Below, piece after piece: positions 1 through 13,600 of a stretch of DNA of 64,000 bases (the stretch's first letter is position 1; every line of letters starts with the position of its first letter). The stretch is from contig NC_135038.1 of the NCBI RefSeq assembly GCF_051020975.1, positions 4,958,001-5,022,000 on the forward strand, in the 5' to 3' direction. The translations under genes and the position numbers were made by a program. Source of the stretch: Osmia lignaria lignaria. Taxonomy: Eukaryota > Arthropoda > Insecta > Hymenoptera > Megachilidae. The notes under the pieces were generated by a model. It did not search any database. It worked only from the letters and a program-made list of their open reading frames with translations, and was not told the DNA's origin.

Positions 1-3000
1 GACTGAATACTTTTGGAAGACTCAGGAAAATTTCTCTGAATGATTTTTCTCAATACGCCTTCTGGCAATTGCGCGGACGTGCTTGGTACTCTGGTAAACA
101 AACATTGACAATTATATCCAAGCCGCGGTCGTGATAACGTTTTCATAGATTTCTCTTCGTCGCCGAGCATGAAGAATACGTGAGAATTTTTCGTTTCGTT
201 CACCATACCTGGACCAGTGTGAAAACCTGGCCTGGTAGAATATAATTTCAATGTGTTCACGCAAGTATCGTCGAATTCTTGAAGGGTATCTATCTTAGAA
301 TTCGTGAATACCTCTTCGGTATCGTCATTCTCAACTTTCTTCTCAAAGTTTCGCAATGGAAAGTCAAAACAATATTGCGGATCAGTCTTAGTTATGTCAG
401 TATCTTGCGATGCGATTTCGCTAACTACTATTTTAACCTTGCTCGACGTACAAGTTTTCTCGTCGACAGAGTCCTTTTCGTTTCCGTCCTCGTCCCAAGA
501 AAACTCCTTCATTGCGAGCTTAGTATCTCTTTCAGACTTTAACGGTTTTAACACGAACGAATCAAGATTCGATTCCATCGTGGTGCTGCGTTTAAGAGAG
601 CTAACCGATCCTTCTGCTCCTAATCTTTCTATGCCAAATTGAGAATAAGAGCGCTGCATCGTGGCGTTATCGTTTTCTGTATCAAACGAATGATCCACGG
701 AAAGCTTTTTTCGAACAGACGTATGCGGTATACGTCGAGACGTTGAAGTTTCTCGATCATTACAAGTTACTTTCGAGCTAAACAAGTGTGGACGTTTTAT
801 TCTTGCTTGTTCTAAAAGATTCGCGGCTTCTTGGATATCTTCTTCGATAACGCAGCAATATTCTTTCCGCTTCTGTACAATTCCGCTACGAATGAAATAT
901 GATAGAAATGATAAAACAGAATTAATCAGATCGACCTTTTGAGGATCTCCTGCGACGACAGTGTGCGCTATTCTAATGGGGTTGCTTAATGCCCCGTACA
1001 AGTCACCTAACTGAGCCCATAGAGGATTACAGGGGTACCAAGTACCTAATTTTTCCATCTGAAAATTATGATAACAATAAAAGAGATATTAAAGAAAAAC
1101 TATGAAGACAAGGAAAATTATATAATTACCAACTGTCGATCTTGAACAGGCAGTGTAGTATATATCCAACCAAGATGATATGTTAAAACAGCAGTTACAA
1201 CTGTACTTAAAAAACTGAAATATACAGACATTACAATCTAAGATATTCTTATCTGATATGTATATACTTACAAGTTAGTCGACTTTGTGTCAATGTCTTC
1301 GAGCAACTGACACATTTGTTGCAAACTATAATGCAGTGTACTCATTTTGTGCTCTATTCTCACTGAATTAAGTAATACATCGTGCCACAGTAAAGGACTG
1401 CACGAGTTTCGATTCGTATTAACATTAGTGAGCAAACGTAACAACGAGACGATTAATTGATAAGAAGATCTATAAAGTCGTTCAGGAAGTTGCATCCTTT
1501 TGTTCTGAACGTTAACACTGTTCACGTCGATACAAAAGTATCGCAAACGATCCAACATTCCTTCCAACAGAGCCATATGCTCCAAAAGACGAGCTTCTAT
1601 CTTCCTGTAACGCAAGGTAATAAATTTAACTATGTTTTATAATGTGAGGAGTGTCAACACTTAACATCTTAAATCAAGTTCAAACCTTTCATGGCCCTCG
1701 GCTAATCGCACTAACATAGTTAATCCCAGCCTCGTTTTATGACGCTTAACATGTGTTTCTTTATTTTCATTTCCAGTTTCGTTCCAATACTGCACTCCAA
1801 AGGCATCGTCGGAATCAGTTCGTGCCAAAGAGGTGGAAACCGCTCGCAACCATCTTCGACGTAAACTGGAAAGGCTACCGAAACCGGAAGATCCATTGCT
1901 CTCCAACGATTGGGAACCTGTATTAGCATCACATTTTATAATTAACACCTCTCAGCGATGCATTATCTCTAATTTCGTTTAAACTTACTGCCTGTCGGTG
2001 GCGGTATTTCTATGTCCCAGCCGCTGCCGGTACTAGAACAAGTAGAATTTTTCCTTGGTTCAGGATTCGATTCAGACCCAGATAAGTTGCCGGAACTTGG
2101 TCTAGATACTGAAAGATTAATCAGTGATTAAGGTGTTTCTTATTTTTCATCTAAATCGTTTCAACGATTCCGCTTACAGAGGGTTCGCAGACTGGAATTG
2201 GAATCCAAATTCACGGAACGACCCAATCCTTCATCCGATACTCTCTCGCTGGAACATAGTAATCATGCAATAATTCAGATATCCCACCGACAAATCAATC
2301 GCAACACGATACCAATAATGAACAGGCCAGCTTTACCTCTGTTTGCAAGTATTGTGTTCTGTAGCTGGGAAAACTTTCGTACACATGATACATGGCGGCG
2401 AATTCATCGAATGGATCTTGAAATCAAATGTAAGAGTTTTAATGTAACAGCAGCGGTTAGCTGATGGATTTTATTTTAATTGGAGCGAAGCTCCGCTATT
2501 AAATAACTGATGGGAATTTTTTTGGGGCTTTTTAACTCAAAAACTAGATTATCAATTTTGACCATTCTTTGCAAATCGATCACAGTGGTCACTGCGAGTG
2601 TTTATATAGCGGCCTAATTATTATACTCTTGGTGTATTTAATTATATTTCACCTTAAAAGAGGATCCTCTGTAGGTCATCGCCACGGTACCAAATACCAT
2701 CTCGCTTAATAAACTCACGTCATCCTCGGCTGTTTTTTCCCGCTGAAAATTTACAATTATAAATTTTTGAATAGAATTCATGAATTGAATTTTCCTATCT
2801 TTAACGATGACCTCTTACCTCAAAATTGCGGCCGTTCGAATAATTAACTGATTCGCTGTTCTTCGGACTGGCATTATTTTTCAGATCAAACGGAGCCGTT
2901 TTATTTTTACACCATTTCTTTTCCAAAGGAAGGGAATCGAACAGTAATTTCCTTCCACGCCATTCGCATTCTCGGAATAACAAGATCCGAACTTGACCCG

Positions 3001-3988
3001 TTCCAAGGCATAAGGAAGAGATTCTGCAATTATGAGAATTTATTTAATTATCATTTTTCACACTGGTATAATTCATACTACAAATGATAAAATAATGTTT
3101 CAATTTGAAGAATTGCTAATACTATGCCGCAATAATATACTGCTCTTTCCTTATATAACTTTCTAATCTATAGCAGGTGTTAATTATAACTGTCACAATA
3201 ATCGTGTGATTCTTGCCAGAAACTAAGCATAGATCGTATGTAGACAAAATTTGTACAAGATTTATGTAAATTGGATATTTTAAATTGTTCGGTAAATAAG
3301 TTTTTTAAAGTACAATGTTTTGACCCCAATATAGCGACGCGTAATACCTATCGAGAAAATAATTTGTTATGTATTCAAAAATAATTAACATACGAGATGT
3401 CATAAGGCAAGTTTATTCGCATAAAAATATTGTGAAAAATGAAAAGATTTAGAACAGATGTTCGTATAGTCTTAACATAGAGGTCAATTTTACGGTTCGA
3501 TGCATAAAGCCAAGTCACGAGTGTGTTAGTAACGATGAAAGATATGACTCCCGCCAACAGGAGATAGAAACGAGTATAACGCAAAATAAGGTTAAGGTAC
3601 ATCGAATTACATAGAAATCAAATATTAACAATATTTCTTTATTTCTACAACGTTTCCTTAAAAGAAAAATCCATTCCTCGTAGCAATAAAAAGTTTCGTT
3701 AGAAAATAACCGTTAGAACGATGTGGAAACATCGATAATCGATACGTCATATCAGCAACAGATATCGAAGCAATGAATAGGATTAACAAATATAGAACAA
3801 TGACACTATAAAAAAAAACGCTTCAATAAGCAAGATGAATGCAAATAAATGAGAGGGTATGCCTGAAAATAAAAGGGTAGTTCTCACCTATCATCTTCTT
3901 CCGTTCCGACATTCGATGCTACGACAGTTTGAACGTTACTTCTGAAACTCTTCCTCGAAGGGAACAGCTTATCAAGCAAAGGCATCAT
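1..3988 (-). CDS. FNIP: Folliculin-interacting protein (FNIP1/2 ortholog), 3' end beyond window
   Basis: FNIP partners folliculin at the lysosome, where the pair acts on Rag GTPases and AMPK/mTORC1 nutrient signalling. Ten coding exons read on the minus strand with consistent phases: 3988-3888, 3023-2819, 2742-2653, 2416-2337, 2248-2178, 2108-1989, 1917-1666, 1629-1272, 1214-1130 and 1058 to the window edge. The start MMPLLDKLF resembles the vertebrate start. The next exons carry the FNIP N-terminal longin-type signatures QVRILLFRECEWRGRKLLFDS-like (around residue 45) and LLSEMVFGTVAMTYRGSSFK. Serine-rich linkers follow, then FLSTVVTAVLTYHLGW and NPLWAQLGDLYGALSNPIRIA, both FNIP hallmarks. 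The last visible exon is a long acidic and serine-rich region, and the C-terminal DENN part lies outside the window. The family call is secure. The exon edge at 1629 was chosen because the nearer acceptor at 1604 would create a stop codon. Confidence 0.93.
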
Positions 3989-4781
3989 AAACTAATGACC
4001 GCTTGTAACTACCGCATTGCTCGCTAACTTTGTTTCGTTTTCGGTCTATCATGTCACAAGGAACTGCACCATACATGTTCTCGAGTATCAGTCAACTGTA
4101 AATAAAGTCACGTGCGGAGGAGTCATATGATTGTCCGAGATTATCGTGTCTCATTCGGCCAACATCGAATGGAATTTTTTTCTCTTCCTTACTTTCTTCG
4201 CCTTCCCGATTTGTTTCACTGCTCGACGAACTGAGAAGGGGTTCGATGAAATGACGATGAATTTTGTAAAAAAGTGACAAGAATAAAGGAAAAGACAAGA
4301 TTCGGTTGTCGGAGATAGATTATCGACCGTGCGCATCGATTTTGTTCTTCAAGTTGCAAGCTGCGCCGATAGAGGGCGGGACAGTCGATTTGTAACGGTC
4401 GTTTAGTTTTTCTACAATCTAAAGTTATTTCAAATGTTGAGCAAGTTTTTTGGAACATCATATGTTCAATAAGTATTAATTAAGAAATTAAGTATGCAAG
4501 GTATGTATAAAAAATGTTTATGAATAAAGTCAAAGACTGCGTAGTAGGAGAAATCGATACTATCAGAGACTGAGTATAGTAACAAATTTTGACAGATTTA
4601 GGTTTCTGATACCAAGTTAATTACAACTACAATCATTAAATAGTCAGAAATCATTATTTTCCAATAGAATTTGCATATCTTTCATCAAATTTTATTCTTT
4701 CATCGATATTTTAGAAAGATTCAAATATTTCGGACAAATATCGATAAATCGATTTAGTATAACAAACAAAATGGAGACGAT
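3989..4781. other. FNIP leader and spacer; no gene seen
   Basis: This stretch is the 5' leader and promoter side of FNIP plus the spacer to the DNAJB13 stop codon. Minus-strand open frames between 4092 and 4461 overlap each other in several frames, have no domain and no good splice context, and are treated as chance. No TATA box was recognised. Confidence 0.6.
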
Positions 4782-7009
4782 CTAAGAATTACATTCAGAA
4801 TCCAACTGTTTCGCTTCTTCGTCGTCAGGATCTCGACGTACAGGTACATCGAAATCCATGTTTCTACGCATTTTATTAGCCAGAATAAGACGATGAATGT
4901 ATTCCGTGTTTCTAATATCTTCTGACGTATCGAATGCCTTCTTAATATAAGTTTTATTCGATACCGGCAGGTACACCGGAAATTCAATGTTGAACGTGAT
5001 GATCAAGTTTCCTTTGTCTTTTGGATTTTCCGGTAGCGGCAGTCCTTCTTTGAGTATGTATTTCCGATAATTTGGCCTATTTTGTACAAGATTAAAATAA
5101 CATTGTTCATTAATACCATAATATATTATTTGGTAATTGCGTAGCACGAGGTGCCCCCTCCCCTCCATTTCAATCTCTATCGTCCCCCACTGGATTCACC
5201 ATTGATGTAAATTATCACCACGCAGCTTCAATTTTATAGATATGCAAAGAAGGTACTGTATTATTTTTAAATTTTTTATTCCACAATAAAATTTATTTTT
5301 AGAAGTAATCGCAAATGAGATAACGCAATGGTTTTTCAGGTGGAGGAGGAAAATGAAAGGAGGGAAAGGATGAAGAAGGTGACTAATGCGATAGGGAGAC
5401 GTACGCGATGACAGACGTTATCGGTATTCGAAGGGTTCTGTCGTCGAGGGTGTTGACGGTGACCACTGTTCCGGTCAGTGCCTCTCGCAGAAAGATATCG
5501 ACCGTCATGTGCAAGTCAGAGCCCTCTCTTCGGAAGGTCTCGTGAGGCCGGTCCTCCGTGATGAAGATTACATCCGCTACGCTGACGTGCTTTCGACTGA
5601 GTAAAGACATTATGCGAACAACTACTACGATTAACCCATTTCTGTCCCCCCCGCGAGATGTACGATGCATTTTAAACGCATCCCTCGCGAAATTTGAATC
5701 GATACGCGAGCGGAAAGGCTGTTACAAGCTTCCGTGGACAAGGAAATACGCGGCAATCCCGTGAAATTTCTTTAAACATTTGCAATTAAATTCTTGTTAA
5801 CGGGACAGAAATGCTTTAAAATGAATACTACTTTGATCGTCCTTTGTATAATTACGACTGAAAATGATGTAACAATTTACCAGGAATCTTCGTGGGTCCT
5901 TGATCACCTTCCTCGGGGAAAATGATCCTTGTTCCTGTCGGGATGCCTGGCTTAATAGGTATCGTTAGAATCTTTTCTTTAGTCACTGTTTTAGACTTGT
6001 CATCTCCTACCAGAACTAATCTCTGTATTTTCATCTTTTTAATCCCTCCAAGAAGAACCTGCTCGTATCGAAGGAAAATCTTATGGAAAAGCGAAGATAA
6101 TCAGAATGAGAGAAAATAAGGACCGGTGAAATTGATTTAATTCGACGGTATTCAAGTAAAAATAAGTAAGCACAAGGTTTGCCGTAACGATCCCCGATGT
6201 TATCTACGGTGATTAACACCGGAGAAAGAGAAACTATAAATAAAGTAAAACGTCGATATGGTACCTCCAGTAGGGTTAGATACAAGGTTTTTATCAGAGG
6301 CTCTTCCTTGCGCTTTAAACCCCGCCCCTCGGGAAATTCGAGCACAGACGAGGGCTGTGTTAGTACATGGAATAGATCAGCATAAGGACTTTCCGTTCCG
6401 AAGAATTCCCTGCAGGAATAACAAAAATGGTACAGTCTTAAATATTCAAAGTATTTAAGTGGCTATAAAATCAGTCAGGTAAGAAGGTCTTTAGCTTGGA
6501 TTACATCGGCTTAAGAAATAAAATAGAAACGTAGGAGGACGAAGAAGGGAAAGATGATGTATCAAAACAAATTGGATCTCTTTATTTTATTCAAAAGAAT
6601 ACCTATAAGTTCTCATCGGTTCACCGTGATAAATGTATGGCTGGATAAATCCTTCGTCTCCAGGCACACCATTTTTAAGGCCTTCTTCACCAAATTGATC
6701 GTATATCGCCCGTTTAAAAGGGTTCGAAAGCACATCGTATGCTTCAGCCACTAAGGAGAATATGGTCCACAAACTTTCATCCTTTGCACGTATGGGATTA
6801 TATCGTATCGCCAGACGGCGAAATCTGGAAGCCGTAACTTGAAAGAATTGATTTAAGAGTTTATCACGATATTAATAACGATAACAAGAGCTTGGCAATT
6901 GCTGAACTCACGCTGCCTTGATCTCCAAATCATCACTGTTCTTTTTCAAGGATAATACTCCATAGTAATCTATACCGCGCGGACATGGACAGACCTTGTC
7001 ACAAGACAT
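4782..7009 (-). CDS. DNAJB13: DnaJ homolog subfamily B member 13 (axonemal/radial-spoke J-protein)
   Basis: Six exons (7009-6912, 6824-6603, 6409-6265, 6058-5881, 5576-5405, 5076-4782) give 369 residues with all phases consistent. The order is an N-terminal J domain (GIDYYGVL near residue 12, then YDVLSNPFKRAIYDQFGEEGLKNG), a linker, and the two-lobed DnaJ substrate-binding C-terminus (EKILTIPIKPGIPTGTRI, FPEEGDQGPTKIP, NTLDDRTLRIPI, GLPLPENPKDKGNLII). There is no Gly/Phe-Cys zinc finger, so this is a type II (DNAJB) protein. FPEEGDQGP and the spacing match DNAJB13, a radial-spoke and sperm-flagellum component. The HPD triad that stimulates Hsp70 is replaced by YNPIRAKD after helix II, as is also degenerate in vertebrate DNAJB13, so a structural rather than ATPase-stimulating role is inferred. 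The start at 7009 is the first ATG ahead of the J domain. Confidence 0.9.
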
Positions 7010-7619
7010 TCTATACGGTATAAGCTAACTGACAAATGTACGATTTACAGGGGAAATGCTGGAAAATGTCAGAATGCGTACATAATTAATAATCGACTAT
7101 CATTTGTCCTTCTGCATATGCGGCTAATGTCATGGAAGGAAGCCGGTGAGGAACAAGAAAAGGAAGAATATCGGTGCATCGTTTCACGACGATTTTTCAA
7201 GTGTTTTCAACAACCAACGCTGCCCCGCTCGACAACCGACTACGATCGTGTGTTAGCTTTTGCAATTATTAAACGTCTCGTGACCGATATTTATTGTTGA
7301 GAACAGAAGGAACATTTAATAGGTTGTTTATTGGTTGTTCGAAACGATACTTTTCCATGGATGCTTCTGAAATGATTTTAAATCTCGTGCACAAAGGTAA
7401 CATAAGAAACGTTTGATTCTTCGTCATTATTGTTGCTACAATTTTTGCTGATGTGTCAAAATAATGTACTGTTACGTAACTTGGAATATTACGGTACTTT
7501 GAGTTATCAACTGATTCGCTGAATCGAAATTTCTCCTTTATAATTTTTTGCAATTAATTTACTGATATGATTTTTTAAATATTCTGAATAATTTCGAGTG
7601 AAGATTTTCAAGTGATGAA
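7010..7619. other. Spacer between divergent DNAJB13 and Sox-like gene
   Basis: This is a head-to-head intergenic region that should hold the DNAJB13 promoter and possibly the upstream promoter of the Sox-like gene. Short open frames on both strands look random. No convincing TATA box was found. Confidence 0.5.
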
Positions 7620-10600
7620 ATGCATATTAATTTTCTAGCTGCAATCAAGGCTGAAGTTAACGAGAAGCATCCCTCTGATCATGAGAACGATTCGTCCCCG
7701 GATCAGCTCGTTAAAAATTCCCAAAAAGAGGAACGTAAAGAAGCAACGTTCAAGGTTTCCTTAGCGACGAACAATCAGGATTTGGAAAGTGATAAGGAGA
7801 ACGTGTCAAGGAAGAAGATTCGAGTAGAAGCGAGGCAGATTTGCAATAATCGAGAAAAAGGCGAGGAGGAGAAAATCTTGGTACTGCAGCAACTCGGTCG
7901 ATCGCAGACACGTCCAGAAGGATTCCCAGCATTTCTATGCATTGACGGCAGGATTGCTGATTCAAGCGGAGTTAAACGGAAAATCCCGAGACCAGCGAAC
8001 GCCTTTATGCTATTCGCGAACGAATGGCGAAAGAAATTAGCCGCTGAAAATCCTCGAGAGTCCAATAAGGATATCAGCGTTAGGCTAGTTCATTTTTTCT
8101 TTCATTAACATAAATCCGTTACCTTTAATTTAATCAAATCATATGATTACGATTATTTTATTTATTTTATAAACATGTATATTTTTACATTCAGATTAGG
8201 TATACTTTGGAAGAACATGGCAAAAGACGTGAAGGAAAAATACTTTGCACTGGCCCGGGAAGTGGACGCAGAGCACAAGAGGAAGTATCCCGGTACGTTC
8301 TATGCCTATAGGCTCTCTTCAAACCGATATGACCTCGTTTTCGCGTTTGTAGCGGCTCGTTGAAGTTTACCGATGCGACAGAACGTTCGTGGCGAGCGTT
8401 CGGTAGGTACACGATAGCCTGTTGTATCCCTGTAAACACAAAAAAGGGGATAGCATGATATACTAAGTCATGACACGAGTTATTTCAATCGTTCTACGTG
8501 CTACTTAGTACCTTCCTATATCAACCACCAACTACAGTGAAAATATCACCATTCAGGGATAAAGTTCATTATCAGTTTCTATGTTTCTCTAATTGTCTAT
8601 GAATTTGCAAACAGGTATCCTTACTTTTTTTTTTTTTAACTTTTTTTTATTTGTCTGTGCAGTACGTCGGATACAACAGCGAGCTTATCCAGGTGTACCA
8701 GGTGATTATTTATAATTGTTTCGAACAGCGGATAGTTGAATCGATTGAACGATGATCGATGCGAAGGAGGCTAAGGAGTTGTATGAATTTTATGGAATCG
8801 GGTCCGGGTGCTCGTAACCCCGTGAAGGACATTTAGTCGCGTGAATGCTCAGCAACGCGGGATATGTGAGGAATAATCGCGCTTGTCGGTGGGTGTAGGT
8901 AGTAGGTAGGTAGGTAGGAGCGCGGTCGTGTATCGGGCAGGTTCCTAGAGTCGCGTCGCAATCAATACCTCCGGTCTCTACTGTTCCCACCCGCGCCGTT
9001 CCCCGTCACTCACCCGAGAATATTTCTCCGCTTGCCACCCTGTGCCCTGTACCTCGACCCGCAAAACTCGTATCGCTCTGCCCGTTCCACCCGCAAATCG
9101 ACGAGCTATAATCGCATTTTAACTTCCCCTCCTCTCCGATCGCTCGTCGATCCCTTCCATTGGTTAATCACGGAATTCAGGACGAGCATGAAAAAAAAGA
9201 AAAAAAAAAAAAGAAACGCGAAAAGTACAGGGATTAAATCATTGACAGGGTGGAGGATTAAACGAAGTTTCGCTTGCCGAGAGACAATCGTAACTTGATT
9301 AGTCCGTTACCGTCTGGAAGTTGCAATATGTTTGCACCAATGGATCCGAGTTGTCGAATTAACTTTGTCAAATTAAAAACGGAAATCACACGGTGGTTGA
9401 TGAGCTTGACTTTATCCAACTCTAAATGTTTCAAATCGAAATCGTGTAAACGCAGTCCATTCTCCGGTTTGATCCGCTTTTCATGGTCCGATAGATCTTG
9501 TTTTGATTAAACGAATTGAGTGACGTTAGATCGATTTCGTAGAGACTACGAGTATCGAGCGTGTTCAAGTATTATAATTGTTGTAATTAATGGGGAATAA
9601 TTCATGAATGCCGTAGATGAACCGATACACCAAGCGCAAATAGTAATTGCATATTAGACGGATCGATCGTCCGAGCCAATATCTATCCCGCTCTTAACAT
9701 AATCGCATTCGCTTTCCTATTACCATGTACCCGGGGATGAAATTAAGGGATGAATTTATCAATCTTATCGACGTCAAAGTCTTAACGATCTACGTTAAAA
9801 AACAATCTACTCCTGTTGAAGATGAATTTCACAAAATTTCCAAGTTTTCAGAATTACATAATGAAATGGTCATAATCCTGGAACGTTGACTGACAAAGTT
9901 AGAATTGAAAGTTTGAAATGGAAAGTGAGCAAAGCGGATGAATAACGCCTCAGAACGCAGCTGTTAGAGGGGAAGTGCAATTAGGAGTATCAAAGGAACA
10001 ACGGTGCAATTGAAAATAATTACATCATTCATACACTGACCTTGACAGGGAACGATATAACAATATCCACAAACTGGATTCAACTTTTGCGTTTGTTTCA
10101 AGTGCATCAATTCTACATAAAGTGTTCCCAAACGGAAGGGTAATAGAAAGCGCAATTTCAAATGAAACATTTCAAAGCGAAAGAGGAACATTATTTGTAA
10201 AGGAAACAAACTTTTCAGACGAAGAAGGTAGAATAATTTATTTTCATTCATCCGTTAGATTTTTCTTATCAGATAAGAAGCCGTGGTTGAAACAGCCTGG
10301 AGAGCTGAAGTGGAAGATTAGGAAATAAACGTTTCAACGACGGTGATATCCAGCTAAAAGTTCGAAAGGGGGTGCAAAGATCCGGGGTAAATTCCCCGCT
10401 AAACGATAGCCGTGCAATTGCACCGCGGGTTTGGTCGGCTCGAGCAAGCCGAGTTGGTCAATTAAGATCGCCGGAAAGTGTCGATATGCCTCTGCGCGAG
10501 CGTTCTCGAACGCGCGGAACGGGATTCGCGTGCATCTGCGCGACTGCATCGCACGCGTGACGAGGGAAAAAGAGGGGTGACGCACGGTCGCGCCAAGGGA

Positions 10601-13600
10601 AGCCGTCAAAATGTCGAGGCTGGTGCATCCAGCAGGCACGTAGTGCCGAAGATACGCGGGGGAGGAGTCACTCCCTCTATTTCTCTGCTCTCTGTAACGA
10701 TCGTCGGTCATCGATCCGCTATCGCATCAACGCGATGCTCGAGCCTCGAGGAAAAGCCGGCCACATCGACGCGCTTCGCGTCTGCGAACGTCACGCGGAT
10801 TCTACTCCTCGGAGTGGTAGCTTAGAATCGGATCACTGCTTTATACGATGCATCAGACATTTTAACCCTTTTAATGCAACACAACCGTAGACGATTACGT
10901 TTCTTAAATTCCTTTAACTTATACCCTTGACATAAGTTCTATCTATGGAACGCGTGTATGCAAAGAGAAGTTTTCAACGATTCCAACAGACGAGCATCTA
11001 TTTTTAAACAATGTCGACCATGGTTTATGATTTCATTTCCTAATTGCAGGCTTTAAAGCCGAAGAAAGTTGGTGCAATCATAGAAACTTCTGAATGTAAA
11101 CAACAGGTTTGTCGCATTAAAACATGCATATCAATTAGAAATGCTCGACGATTAATAAAGAATGAAATTTTCAGCAGAAACGAAGAGACGCAAGTTGACG
11201 AACCCCGCTGGATTATCGCAGCCGAAACGATCCATTTAAAGGTGTCCGAGTTCGAACTGCGGCTAATCGATGAGAGTACGGTAGGAAGAGTAACGCGGCG
11301 GTACGATCGGCCTCCCCCTCCCAAACAAAAACATGTTCAATTCGAAGAGGGATCCTCTTTGGAGGATCAAGAAGGAAGCAACGAGGAATCGATAGGCGAC
11401 AAAGGGGTTCTTTTATACTTGGCGCAGCGAGACGGAGAAGCGGAACTCTCGCTTCCTCGTGCTCGATTCAGGGTGGGGAAATCCCACCCTACTCGGTGAA
11501 CCAACCCTCCTCCCTCGAGCCGTTCCCGTCGGATTCGTCGATGACGAAACGCACGTAAATTCGTCGACGTGCACGGTGCTGCCGCTTGGCAAAATCAGTG
11601 CGACCCAAGTGCACCGCGAGGGAGGAACGCGGGTCTCCCGTGCGCGGCCTGCCGTTCCCGCTTGCGGCCACGCGCGCCACTTCCAGACGGGCATCGGTAT
11701 CAGAGAGCGAGAGACCGCTCGCGTAAATAGGTCGCTGGATGCGCGCACGAGGCGCCCGAGTAAATAGCCGGAGTCGAGACGGACCGAGAGCGGAGCGTGA
11801 TCAGGGTGTCAAGTAGAGGGTGACGATCACGATATACATCTACGACCAGGGAAATTGAATGCGATACGAACATCATCCCAGTGATTCGATATTTCTTCCA
11901 GAGTGAACGATTCTGGTGAATAAACGCAATGAACAATCAGTGGAATTAATATTACTTTACATTGGAAATTAAGCGTTTTAGTGAACGAGGTTTATGAACT
12001 GGACTAAATTGCAGAATGTTGCATTTGTGAAAAATTCAGGAAAGTAAACAATGAGTAATTGTGTTTGAAGACCAGAGGATACTTTTAATTTAAAATCACA
12101 GATGGAACTATAAATGAAAAATAAAAGAAGAGGAAGGAAGAAAGGGTTTCTTTAGTCGATCAACAACGAACACAGAAGCAAACAGTTGGTATCGATTCCC
12201 AAGCGTAGGAACGTTTTCGCGATGCGTGGCGGCCGAACGGATTAGAAGAGAAAAAAACGAGAGCGGCAGGTGTTGAAAGAAGAGAAAAAGCTTCGAGCAT
12301 CGATCTTGCGCCCGGTGCAGTTACCATGACGCGGCGGCTCGTCCGACACGTCGAACCGTATCCACTTTCGTATCGACTCGTCGTCCGATTCTCGAGACGC
12401 GATCAACGGACCTGTAGTTAGTAGGCTGCTTCGAGTATCTGGCGATTCAACGGACGGGTAAACGATGACGAAGAGGACGAGGATAACGTCTGCGGGGATG
12501 ACGATGACGCCGCGCACGACGGGACTAACACTGGGTCTTCCCGACGGAATGCAGGAGGCCAATCGAACGCCTCCCGATACGACACCCTCCTCCTCTTACG
12601 TGGTCTTCCCACGTAAACTAAATTCTGTGACGTGTTCGATAAAACAATAGAGAGAAGAAAGGAAGAGAATCGAAGAAGGGGCCAATTTCATTTAAAAATA
12701 AAAAGACACTCGAAGATTCGACGAGTAGTTTACTCGCTTAGCGAGAGGATATTTTCTCGCGAACGTGATAAAAACCGAGCGAATCGTACTCTGCGTCGCG
12801 ATAAGGGAACCTTTCCGTCTTTCCTCGCAAAGATGGACTGCTGTAACTACGTCGAGGCTTACACGGGAGGGGGCCACTTTTATCAACAGCAACACTACTT
12901 TTGCTACGATAACGCGAACACCGAGTACGCCGGATACGAACCGCCTCCGATCTCCACCGCGATCGAAACTAGCGCGCGTTACAACGGGGCGATACCACCT
13001 GCCTATCCCACAGGTAGATATCGTAAATGCCTTAGAAATTCTTCGAGCAGATGTTCTATTATAAATTTATGATTTTATTCCAAATTTACTAGATAATGAT
13101 TCAGTTGAAACTTTATAATATACCAAGGAGGATAAAGGAAGATCTAACGCGCGTGCGTGCAAACTGCAATCAGTAATTTTATATTTATTCGTTTAGGTAC
13201 CTTAGAAATTTCTTCAATTTCTAATGGATTTATATTATGAACATCCAAATTTCAGACTCTGTTGAATTCAATTAGGTTCCCGGATTCTTACTCCGTGCAT
13301 TTACATTTCTTATCAAATTCTCCCTACGCGACCATCTACCCGTAGCCAATAGAATCTTTCAACCGTTTTTACCTGTTCCGCAGATTACGTGTACAACCCG
13401 AAAGAGGCGAGGCTGCGGAAGGCGATGCGCGAACAGAATCGCGAGCTGTCCAGACGATCGATCTTGCAGAGCGCGATCGCGAGAGCTGGGGTAATATCCG
13501 GACCGGTCAACTCAACGACATTCTTGGATCATCAGCACCGTTTCGGATGCGTGTCAGCTGGTTTGCCGATCAATTCGACGGTGGAGTCGGATCGAGTCGC

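Noticed and set aside
3375..3602. 75-codon hydrophobic minus-strand frame in FNIP intron 1
   Set aside because: AT-rich hydrophobic translation with no start context, domain or splice link; expected by chance.
4092..4461. Three overlapping minus-strand frames upstream of FNIP
   Set aside because: They overlap in different frames and none shows conserved features.
10334..10825. 125- and 115-codon open frames in the Sox-like intron
   Set aside because: Same reason: a CpG-rich island open on both strands without splice support.
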